From the NCBI GenBank assembly GCA_024220525.1, contig JAMYWO010000444.1, positions 1 to 26,146 on the forward strand: 26,146 nucleotides of DNA, written 5' to 3'. This document shows, piece after piece, positions 1 through 8,165 of the stretch; positions within the stretch are counted from its first letter, which is position 1, and the number at the start of each line of letters is the position of its first letter. The notes beneath the pieces were generated by a model, which was not told where the DNA came from, searched no databases, and saw only the letters and a list, made by a program, of their open reading frames with translations. This DNA comes from Cochliopodium minus. Taxonomy: Eukaryota > Discosea > Himatismenida > Cochliopodiidae. The position numbers and the translations under genes were made by a program.

Positions 1-92
1 AATTCATATTGTTTATTTTTTTCAAAATCAAAAGCAACCAATTTGTAAATAGACATTTTGTAAGTGAGGAAATTTTTTATTATTAAATAAAA

Positions 93-174
93 GGTAAAGT
101 AGCTCGTGGCAGAGCTGGCCTGACATAGGCTGTCGTTAATGGTGGTCACGGGTTCGAACCCCATACATTTTTTT
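93..174 (+). tRNA. tRNA-like sequence (possible tRNA pseudogene or SINE head)
   Basis: An A-box-like stretch (TAGCTCGTGGCAGAGC, about 100-115) lies about 50 nt before a perfect B-box GGTTCGAACCC (151-161), and a run of seven T (168-174) follows as a Pol III-type terminator. The D stem GCTC/GAGC pairs, and the T stem pairs at four of five positions around the loop TTCGAAC. I cannot make a convincing seven-base-pair acceptor stem, and the anticodon arm is ambiguous (GACA/TGTC pairs, but the spacing to the D arm is too long). I therefore give no isotype. It could be a degenerate tRNA, a tRNA-derived SINE head, or a tRNA with an unusual structure. Confidence 0.45.
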
Positions 175-213
175 GTAAGTTAATCTTTTATTAATTTTAA
201 AAATTCAAGTTCA

Positions 214-233
214 CATGGAAGTTGACTTCCATG
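214..233. repeat. 9-bp inverted repeat with 2-nt spacer
   Basis: CATGGAAGT (214-222) and ACTTCCATG (225-233) are perfect reverse complements separated by TG. It lies between the tRNA-like sequence and the start of the 353-codon gene. Function is unknown. It stands out because its base composition is far more balanced than the surrounding AT-rich DNA. Confidence 0.6.
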
Positions 234-418
234 CCTCAGATTCTGAATTTAAAAATATTAACTCAAAAATAATTTACGAAGATCTTATAAAAATAAATAT
301 AAACTCAAGTTTAAGAATAATCAGAACATAAAATGATAAAAATTTGAATCAATTTAAAAGTTTCATTTCAATAAGAATAAATCAATAAAAGAATAAATTA
401 AAAAAAAAAAAGACAAAC

Positions 419-1480
419 ATGAGTCAAATACAAAATCCAATTTCTCCACTTGAATCACAAGTACCTGTAGTTCCAGAACTTTCAACAGCAGAACTTCAAA
501 AAAAGAAGTTTCAAGAACTGGTTCAAGAACAGGTTCAAGAAGCAAAAAGTTTAATGGACATAGAATTTCAAAAACAGCTTCAAATACAAGTACAAAAGCA
601 AGTACAGGAAAAGGAACGGGAATCTCAACAAAGTAGTATATTGGAAAGTTTGGTAGAAAGTGTTATCAGGGTAATCAAAAAGTCAAAAGCTGGGCAGCTC
701 AACGTAATCAAAAGGAAGTTATTGCTTTGCTCCAATGATAAAACCGCCAAAAAATTATTCACTGATATTGCAGACATGGACTTTGAGTCGGAGCCTTCAC
801 CAATCAAAAAAAGTAAAGTTAAAGACAATTCATTACATTTGAAAAGTCCACAAGAAATAATGGAGGCATTGGTGAGTTGTATCGATGATTACAGTCAAAA
901 TAGAGAAAGCTTGATCAAACATTATGAAAAGACAACAGTTTCTTTGAAAGATGTGAAACCATTCAAAGCTCCAACCGTAGCCAATTACGAAAATTTCAAA
1001 GAAGAAACAAAGGAGGTGGTGCAGAATTACAATGGTATTCTCAGAAATGTAGCTCTTGTTGAATTCCTTGTCTGGGTCAACTATGGATCTGTTGTGGAAG
1101 AACTCTGTAACCTTTATGATGAAAATAAAGAAACATGGTTCAAAGACAAGAGTCGTGAAACAGTTCTATCAGAAAACTTCAAGGAGTTGTCCCCAAAAAG
1201 TTGCTTAGACAAGAGACTGTGCTACAAACTTGTTCATAACCTTCCTTGTATCATTTTTTTTCTGATTTCAAGCAAGATTCATCTCCACACAGCCACTGAC
1301 ATTTTGAAAATTGCTTCCAAAGTCAACAATTTCTTGAAAAATAAAGAAAATTGGGACAAATACGAGAAATTCAATGAAGATGTTCCTCTTTTTATTTGGG
1401 ATACTTTGCCAGAAACCATTAGAGAAAACTACACTTTTCCTTCTGAATCAAATTCTTCTGATAGCGACTCTAGAAATTAA
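419..1480 (+). CDS. Intronless protein of unknown function, 353 aa
   Basis: A single uninterrupted frame from an ATG in AAAC-ATG context to TAA. I do not recognise the family. Visible parts are a Gln/Glu/Lys-rich, probably coiled-coil N-terminus (residues ~20-75, with repeated VQEQVQEA/QIQVQKQVQE heptad-like stretches), a basic and acidic linker (~85-140) with a possible nuclear localisation patch (PIKKSKVK), a helical region (~145-330), and a short Ser/Asp/Asn-rich acidic tail. There is no membrane segment or catalytic motif that I can see. It differs from most genes in the window in lacking introns, and it converges on a minus-strand coding fragment about 100 nt downstream. It could be a mobile-element or integrated-virus gene, or an ordinary host gene; sequence alone does not decide. 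Confidence 0.75.
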   Translation: MSQIQNPISPLESQVPVVPELSTAELQKKKFQELVQEQVQEAKSLMDIEFQKQLQIQVQKQVQEKERESQQSSILESLVESVIRVIKKSKAGQLNVIKRKLLLCSNDKTAKKLFTDIADMDFESEPSPIKKSKVKDNSLHLKSPQEIMEALVSCIDDYSQNRESLIKHYEKTTVSLKDVKPFKAPTVANYENFKEETKEVVQNYNGILRNVALVEFLVWVNYGSVVEELCNLYDENKETWFKDKSRETVLSENFKELSPKSCLDKRLCYKLVHNLPCIIFFLISSKIHLHTATDILKIASKVNNFLKNKENWDKYEKFNEDVPLFIWDTLPETIRENYTFPSESNSSDSDSRN

Positions 1481-1580
1481 TCTTTTTTTTAATAATTTAT
1501 TTTTTTGCAAATTAACTGGAAAGAGTGTATGGACTGGTTAATTGAGTTTTAAATAAATTTTTAAAAAAATAACAAATGTT

Positions 1581-1760
1581 TTATTCTACTTTTATCAACA
1601 TTGTCCAATTTCCTAGTCCCTTTAATAATTGTCCTTGATCATTGTAAATCTTCACATCAAAATATTGAAAGTCGGAATTCTTTACATTTGGAGATATTTT
1701 AAATTGAGTTTGAGAATAAAATTGAATAATTTCTCCTTTGTTTACATTGTTTGGGACAAT
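1581..1760 (-). CDS. C-terminal fragment of a minus-strand protein, cut at the N
   Basis: On the minus strand, a clean 59-codon frame runs from the ambiguous base at 1761 to TAA at 1581-1583. The peptide alternates polar and hydrophobic residues like beta strands (FDVKIYNDQGQLL, then GNWTMLIKVE at the C-terminus). Beyond 1761 the sequence belongs to another gene on the other strand, so the true N-terminal part is missing. From memory, the ending resembles the last strands of capsid-type proteins in Polinton/Maverick-like elements (a DxxGxxL turn, then a W/F-x-L-x-V strand). That is a weak, unverified resemblance; a host beta-sandwich protein is equally possible. The neighbouring intronless gene converges on it with about 100 nt between the stops. 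Confidence 0.55.
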   Translation of the reverse strand: MVPNNVNKGEIIQFYSQTQFKISPNVKNSDFQYFDVKIYNDQGQLLKGLGNWTMLIKVE

Positions 1761-1761
1761 N
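1761..1761. other. Single ambiguous base; likely assembly junction
   Basis: One N separates two unrelated coding contexts: the minus-strand fragment ending at 1760 and an internal piece of the plus-strand alpha-mannosidase beginning at 1762. The mannosidase has no upstream exons here and starts in the middle of an exon. The next 77 bases are repeated exactly at the right end of the window. Confidence 0.8.
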
Positions 1762-1838
1762 CCCTGAGACCATTTATGAGACTCAGTTTGGACACTTAAA
1801 CAGACCCAACAACAAAAACACAACATGGGAAAAGGCAA
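1762..1838 (+). repeat. 77-bp exact terminal repeat, left copy
   Basis: Identical base for base to 26070-26146, with an offset of 24308. It is coding sequence of the mannosidase. It begins right after the N and its partner ends exactly at the last base of the window, which is the signature of a contig-end overlap rather than a biological repeat. Confidence 0.95.
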
Positions 1839-2558
1839 AGTTCGAAGTTATTGCGCACAAGTAAAAATAAAATAAAAATAAAATAAAAATAAAATAAAAA
1901 ATAAAATAAAAAAAAAATATTTTTCTTGTAGGTTCTGTGTGATGCAAGAGTATGGTTTTGGTGTTGCTTTGTTGAATGACTGCAAGTATGGGCACGCAGC
2001 AGAAGGAAACCTCCTTCGTCTTTCATTGTTACGTTCATCAAAAGCCCCTGATTGTAAAAAAAAAAAAAATTATTTCAAAGAATTATTGTTTTTTTATTTG
2101 GATTATTATTTAAATTATTTTATTTTCTAGTCCATGCTGATCTTGGCCAACACAAGTTTAAATATGCACTTGTTCCTTACAGTGGTTGCTTCCAGTCAGC
2201 AGGGATCATCCAAAAGGGATACAACTTTAACAAACAACTCCAAGTAGTCCCATTCTCCGGCTTCAAAGAAGAGTTCTACCTCCAAAATTCCTTCTTCAAC
2301 CTCAACACAGACTCTGTCATCATTGATACTTTGAAGAAAGAGGAAGAAGGGGACTGTTTGATTTTGAGATTATACGAGTCTTTTGGATCTCAATCAAACT
2401 TTGAGTTGAGCACTTGTTTTGATGTCATATCCGCACATCTTTGCAACATTTTGGAAGAGGAGATTGAAACCTTGAAAGTAGTAAAACAAGATACTCAAAG
2501 CAAAATCTTATTAAAAGCCACTCCATTCAAAATCCTCACTCTCAGATTGAAATTCTAA
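1762..2558 (+). CDS. GH38 alpha-mannosidase, 3' part (MAN2C1-like)
   Basis: This is the C-terminal portion of a cytosolic-type alpha-mannosidase that trims free oligosaccharides and belongs to glycoside hydrolase family 38. Exons: 1762-1859, about 1932-2050 and about 2131-2558, with introns starting GTAAAA and ending TTGTAG and TTCTAG. The frame stays open across both. Characteristic family motifs are [24 protein letters not shown] and LLRSSKAPD, followed by the C-terminal beta domain, ending at TAA. No 5' exons lie upstream. They are at 19652-26146, whose last 77 bases equal 1762-1838, so the two parts form one gene if the ends are joined. Unlike the right-end exons, this part has no frame errors. 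Confidence 0.92.
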
Positions 2559-2845
2559 AGTTTATTATTTATCTTTCTTCTTGAATTAAATAATTAAAAA
2601 AATATTTGGAAAAATTAAGAAATTTCAGAAGTTGTAAATTTTAATTTTTTGAAGTTTTTTTTCCCACATAAACCATAAATTTTTTTTATTTCGGGCAAAA
2701 CAATGAAAAAATGGCAAAAATTACCTTTTTTTTTTTGAAATTATTACTTTTGAGGTAATAAGGGAAAAAAAAAATAATTTTTTTATAAGGGAAATATCAC
2801 AGTACCATTAAGTTTGGTTATGATTTATTTTGGAAGAGGATAGTT

Positions 2846-3352
2846 TTACTTCATATTGGAATGGATATTGAAGAGGGGAGGATTCAACAAATTGTTATTG
2901 CTGGTATTGACACTCTTAAAGAAAGTCTCGCTATCGAATCGGAGAACATTCGATTGTTGGCTAGTTTTGGAAGTGTGCACAGGAGATGTATTTGGGGAAG
3001 GATAGATAGGAACAGAGGTGTTAGGATTGAGGATATTTTCTCTCTTTGGAGGAGAATTACTTTTGAAGGGAGATTGCAATCCAGGCTTGCCCAATGACTT
3101 TGGATTGGGTGATTTCGAATATCCTCCACCTGCATATTTCTGTTCGGATGTGTTCATGTTTCCTTCAGATGTGGATGGCATAGGCAATTGATTCTTTGTT
3201 GGGCTTGTGTTGTTGGTATTGAAAGATACTGATGACAAGTTGTTGGTGCTGCTTGTATTATCTTGTTGGGAAGTGAATGTTGATGTATTTTTGAGCATGT
3301 TAGGTTCAGATTGGAAATTCTTTGGCTTGTTTTGATGTTGGTTCAAAAACAT
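2846..3352 (-). CDS. Asn/Ser/Pro-rich low-complexity protein, 168 aa
   Basis: A single minus-strand frame from ATG (3352) to TAA. It is rich in Asn, Ser, Thr, Pro and Gln and has no predicted folded domain. Repeated Ser-Pro and Thr-Pro sites (SPTK, SPNPK, SPFK, SPPK, SPNTSP) suggest a disordered target of proline-directed kinases. No signal peptide or membrane segment is visible. It converges with the mannosidase 3' end, with 287 nt of AT-rich DNA between the two stops. A 78-codon frame on the opposite strand (2861-3097) is shorter and I read it as a shadow. Function is unknown, and an additional upstream exon cannot be ruled out. Confidence 0.55.
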   Translation of the reverse strand: MFLNQHQNKPKNFQSEPNMLKNTSTFTSQQDNTSSTNNLSSVSFNTNNTSPTKNQLPMPSTSEGNMNTSEQKYAGGGYSKSPNPKSLGKPGLQSPFKSNSPPKRENILNPNTSVPIYPSPNTSPVHTSKTSQQSNVLRFDSETFFKSVNTSNNNLLNPPLFNIHSNMK

Positions 3353-4364
3353 CTATACAATCGAATAAAAGAATTAGGAATAATGTTAGCAAATATATAT
3401 AATATTGCATAAATATTTAAAATGAAATAAACTTTGGCATTTATTGATACTTGAAATTATATTTTATGAATTTATAAAGGTAAATTTTGTTTTTGAATTC
3501 AACTATAATAAATTTGCTCATGAAAAAATGTTGTATTTTTTTTTTTATGAACATACGTGTATGTTGGTTGGTTGTCTCTTTGGTTTATTATCATCGCTTG
3601 AGCTATATTAATTTTATATTAAAGGAGGACATTTGAGTACTTTTAAATATTTAAAGTTAATACTCTGTAAAATATCTTACAAATCAAGTCTTTTTCTGAT
3701 ATCATTGTTATTTTGCATGGTTTTCATCATTTTTATGTGTTTTTTGTTTTATAGTGTTTATAAAAGTTTTTTATTTGAGTTTATGTTATAGAACTTTGAT
3801 AAGGACCAGTAAGCTAACTTGTGGTTGTACCTAGCCTTGAAGTGTTTCTTGTCTCTAAGAGTAATGTTAATTAAAACGAGTTTTTTTTTTATTTAATATT
3901 TTTTGCAGTATAAATTTATTTCTTTTTTATTTCAGTGTAAAAATAAAAGGACTTAAATTGGAAAGATATGCACTGAGAGATTTAAAAAGTATGAAAAATG
4001 TAGAACAACAAACAATATAAATCCATTTTTTTTTTGAGAAAATTAATAGTATTGTATTTCTCAAGAAGGACTATTTTATATGAACTTGAGAATATCCGAA
4101 TAAAAAAATATTTTTTATATCACTTTCAAATCAATTTGCCATTCATTCAAATTTGAGTCATAACCATTACATATTTAACTCAATAACCAAAATTGTAGAT
4201 ATCCTTTTTCCTTTAACAAGATTTTTATTATGATATTAAAACCAGTTTGGATTAATTTCATCACTAATTGATTGTCATTCTGATCTTTATGATTGGAAAA
4301 GCAAAAATTTAAAGAAAAAAATATTGTTATAAAAATCAATACCAAATAGGGTGAAAAAATCACC
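3353..4364. other. Intergenic, about 1 kb, nothing recognised
   Basis: AT-rich DNA with T and A runs. It contains a somewhat less biased patch around 3560-3860 with no long frame on either strand. I looked for tRNA boxes, snoRNA C/D boxes and short exons and found nothing I could support. It should hold the promoters of the flanking divergent genes (2846-3352 on minus, 4365 on plus). Confidence 0.5.
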
Positions 4365-5329
4365 ATGAAAATAGAAATATATTATGAATCTTCAATCAAA
4401 ACTTTTAATATCAAATCAATTGAAACAATATCATCATGGATATTAAAAATATCAAAGTAAAAATATCACTATAATTCCACCTCAACCTTTATTAACACTA
4501 ATAAGACATTTTAAATTGAAGAATCCAGAAGAATATTGTTTGGTGATAAAAGATATAACATCAAATAAAGATATAGTGGTTGATTTTACAGATCAAATGA
4601 AGAAAGTAAGATAAATAAAAATTATATTGAGATAAATCAAATAAATTAACAATTTGGGTAACAGGTATTGAAATCAAAGAATCATCAGGTTCACTTTCAA
4701 AAGAAATTGGAAGAAAAAAAAGAAGATAAAGAGAATTTGACAAAAAATAATGATAATCAAACAATAGAAAGGAAAAATAGCTTAATTTCAACAAATAATA
4801 AGATCACGAATGAAATACCAAACAATATTGTTGATAATAATGTTATTCCATCAAATTTATATCCGCAAATCTCCAATTTGAATCTGAATTCAAAAGAAGA
4901 TGAATTTGATGTAAAAAGAGTATTGGACTATCCATCCCTCGTTGAAATATCACCTGAAATAATCTTTTTGGATCCTAAGAATAATGTAAAAAAAAAAAAA
5001 TTAAATTTAAAAAAGAAATAACATCTTTGAATATTTTCATATAAAAGGGTTTTATCAACGATGTACCATCCACATCCAATCCAAATTTTGATTATGAAAG
5101 AAAAATATTAAACAATATAAGAATGAAAAAGAATAAATTGAAAGAGGAAGAAATATCAATGAAAAAATTAAGAGAGGAAGTAGAAATAAAGATTCAAAAT
5201 TTACCTCCTCCTTTACCAAATTTTGGAGGTATGAATTTACCTCCGCCTTTGCCCAATAGAAATTATGGATCCAATCCACCTCCTGTTAATCGAAATTCCA
5301 AACCCAATTTCAATCAAAATCAAAATTGA
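4365..5329 (+). CDS. Small polyproline protein with an N-terminal ubiquitin/RBD-like region, 264 aa
   Basis: Four exons: 4365-4456, 4506-4605, 4665-4985 and 5048-5329. The introns are only 49, 59 and 62 nt, all GT-AG, and removing them gives one 264-codon frame ending in TGA. The start ATG has an in-frame TAG just upstream (4347-4349). Residues 1-65 look like a small alpha/beta domain (starting MKIEIYYES, later NPEEYCLVIKD), similar in pattern to ubiquitin-like or Ras-binding folds found before FH3/ELMO modules; this is inference. Then come a charged coiled-coil-like stretch, an Asn-rich linker, a second charged helix, and two PPPLP motifs (residues ~224-228 and 236-240) plus PPP. These are typical ligands for SH3, EVH1 or profilin. 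A cytoskeletal adaptor is plausible but not shown. Confidence 0.75.
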
Positions 5330-7010
5330 AAAAAAGATTTTTTTTTTTTTTGTATATTATTAAATTATTTCCTCGATTATTATCAAATAATATTCTATTA
5401 AAGAAAAAACGATCTCATTTTGTTCTTTTGTCATTTGTTTAAAGAAAAAAAAATTCAGTTATTGACAATATTTGACTTATTATATTCAATTCCGATCCAA
5501 ATTATGAACTGAAAGGAATTTTTCTCATAATATATATCTTTCTTCCATTGTGGTTTATTTAAGATAGAGAGTTCAAAATTGATATATAATTTCACTTTAA
5601 TTTTTGATATTGACTAAATATTTTGAATTCTCTGAAAAAATATAAATAATAAATAATTTAACTTAATAAAAATTAGAATGAAGGAAAAAATTTGCATTTA
5701 TCAGAAAATAGTCTGCATTTCAAGTTTTCTTTATCCCCTCTCTTTCCTTTTATAATAATTTTCTTTCATTTTTTTTAATACAGAGGATAATTAAATTTTT
5801 TTCAAATTTTATTTATTTTTGATGTGAAGTTTGTTGAAATTCATTCAAATTTTACGAATTCAAATGTTTAAAGGTAATTTTGATTTTGGATTTTAAGGAG
5901 ATGTGTTTTTAATAGAGGATAAATTTTATATATATTCTTTCAAAAAAATATCAGAAATGGATTTTATTGCTTTCTTTGATGTTCAAACAACTAAATATTT
6001 AAAAAATTGCTTGAAGAAATGAGCGGGATATTACTGTAAGTTCATTACAGAGGAGAATTATCAAAAAAAAAAAAAAAAATTTTAGATTATGAAACTTCAT
6101 TGAAATTTTTTTTAAATTTTCTCCATTCCCCGTTGTTCATTTGATCGGGATTCACTTTACTTTTTACCAAATATGCAGTTTATTGTTTTTCAATTTGAAA
6201 TCGAATTATAAAATATTTTATCTCACTTCCTTCTTTTATGTTCAAAGATCCACATTGATAAAAAAGTAAAATGGATCTAATACACTTTCAAAATTTCAAA
6301 TATTTAAATAAAAATTTAAAAAAAATTTCAGCCTTTTTAAAATAAAAAGAGGAACAAATATTTAATTATTTAATAATAGAATCCTAAAGTTGGATTTCTT
6401 ATTTTAAACTTTTAAATCAAGATTCTTTCCGATCATTTAAAATTTTTAAAATTGTTTCCAAAATTGAAAGAATTTTACATCATTTTGGATCAAAATTTTT
6501 TTGATTTTTGATCTCCATTTTCCTTACAACTTTTATTTTGATCTATTTTAGATAATTTAATTTATATTTTTTTTATTTTTTACTGAATTTTTTATTTTTT
6601 TTTGTAGATCTTCGAATCCAATTTTAATTCAGATTTCCAAAATAAAAATTAATATGCTTCAATGTGGATATGTAAAGTTAAAAAATTTTCCAAATCAAAT
6701 TCTTTTAAACAATAAATCTAGTTTGGATGTAATACTATTTGAATTATTTATTCAAATCCAAATTAATTATTGTTGTGAAAGAGATTTTTCAATTTTTATA
6801 TTTTAAAGATTTTTAAATTATAATAATATAAAAAAAATAATTATATTTATAAAATGCTAACAAAAATAAAAAAAAAAAACAATAAAAAAAATTAAAAAAA
6901 AAAAAAATCTCAATTCAATTTCTTTCCAAAAAAGAAGAAAAAAAAAAAAGTTTTTTATTTTAAAATCCCTATCCCTCCAACAAACTCACTCAAAAATCAA
7001 CAAAATACAA
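5330..7010. other. Intergenic, about 1.7 kb, no gene seen
   Basis: This is the longest non-coding stretch outside introns. It is AT-rich with poly-A and poly-T runs (17 A at about 6063-6079) and a long A-rich region (6826-6950) just before the next start codon. No frame of useful length, tRNA box or tandem array was found on either strand. The poly-A-rich upstream zone probably belongs to the promoter of the gene at 7011. Confidence 0.5.
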
Positions 7011-7967
7011 ATGGATAACCTCGAATTACTCAATGAATTTTTCTCAAACTGCCACGAACCAAAGACCCCAAAGATTCGTTCAAGATTGATCAGTCTCCTT
7101 TATCAATATCAACCAATAATATGGATCCAAAGAAACGAAAGCGGAGTAGTTGAACTCGCATACCTTAAAAAAGAGCTCGCTCAAATAATACAAAACGAAT
7201 ATGCTATAAAATTGTCTTCATTTGAAAGAAAATTGAAAGAAGATCTTGGACTTAAGGTAAATATTAAAAACAACTTGATTTATTTATTTCCTCCAATATA
7301 ATAAATATATAAATTTGAACAAATTATAAAAATATTTATTTTTTCTTTATTTTTTAAAATTTTCAATGAACAGGTCGTTCAAACAACACATGGAAGAAGA
7401 AACATCAAATTGTTCCATACACCATCCAAATATAACAGCAACGATAGTTTCATGGAATCATCCTTCGTATCCAGCACTGAATTCAATTTGACCGGAGTAA
7501 ACAGAGGAGGAAATAGATCAAGAGAAATCTCACCTGAAAGAACATTCTCTCAACAAAACAAATTTGATATAGGCTCAATTGTAAATCCAATGTCAAATGT
7601 GAGCATCAGCACATCTCCAAGAGGAAATAACAATGGAATGCAAAATACCTCCCCTCGCATCATCCAAAACAGCCCACCTAGATCTCTCATCTCACAAAGC
7701 CCTCCAAGATCCATAAAAGAAAGCCCTCCTTTCAATCATCACACTACCTTTATTCCTCAAACCAATTTCAACATGAACATCAACGGCTCCAATTTTTTTC
7801 CTCTCAGCGATAATAATAATAACAATAATGGATTCCAATCCAATTCTTTCAGTAATAATACATCTCCTCGTGAAAATAACAGCGGAAGATCTAGCCCCAA
7901 CAGAAATCTTTCTTTTAATGAATATGAAGCTGCCATGTGTCTCACAAACATGAAGACTTTCTTCTAA
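7011..7967 (+). CDS. Protein with compact N-terminal (winged-helix-like?) domain and SP-rich tail, 279 aa
   Basis: Two exons, 7011-7256 and 7374-7967, are joined across a 117-nt GT-AG intron in phase 0. The first ~100 residues form a compact, probably folded region: helices (LISLLYQYQ, LAYLKKELAQIIQN, SSFERKLKEDLG) followed by a basic hairpin (VVQTTHGRRNIKLF). That order resembles a winged-helix DNA-binding domain, but I cannot assign a family. The rest is disordered and rich in Asn/Ser/Pro, with at least eight Ser-Pro sites (SPER, SPRG, SPRI, SPPR, SPPF, SPRE, SPNR), many followed by Arg and so resembling CDK/MAPK sites. A phospho-regulated nuclear factor is one reading. A different small helical domain is the alternative. 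Confidence 0.75.
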
Positions 7968-8165
7968 ATCAACCACCCATTGCGAAAAAAAAAAAAAAGA
8001 GTTTAATTTATTGCGAATATAAAAAAAAAAAAAAAATAATAAAATTTTTCGATTTGTTTATAGTAAAAAATATGTCTTTCTTTCAAAACTTGATTTTATG
8101 AAGAGTTCAAATCCAAAAATTTTTTTGAATTTCTCTATTGACGATTAAATATTAAAAAAATCAAA

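Noticed and set aside
2861-3097. 78-codon plus-strand frame opposite the Asn/Ser/Pro-rich gene
   Set aside because: It is fully contained in a longer minus-strand frame with typical disordered-protein composition, and it has no recognisable domain.
4175-4366. Minus-strand 63-codon frame with a signal-peptide-like start
   Set aside because: Its ATG overlaps the ATG of the well-supported four-exon plus-strand gene (shared CATG), and it lies where that gene's promoter should be. Hydrophobic short frames arise easily in AT-rich DNA.
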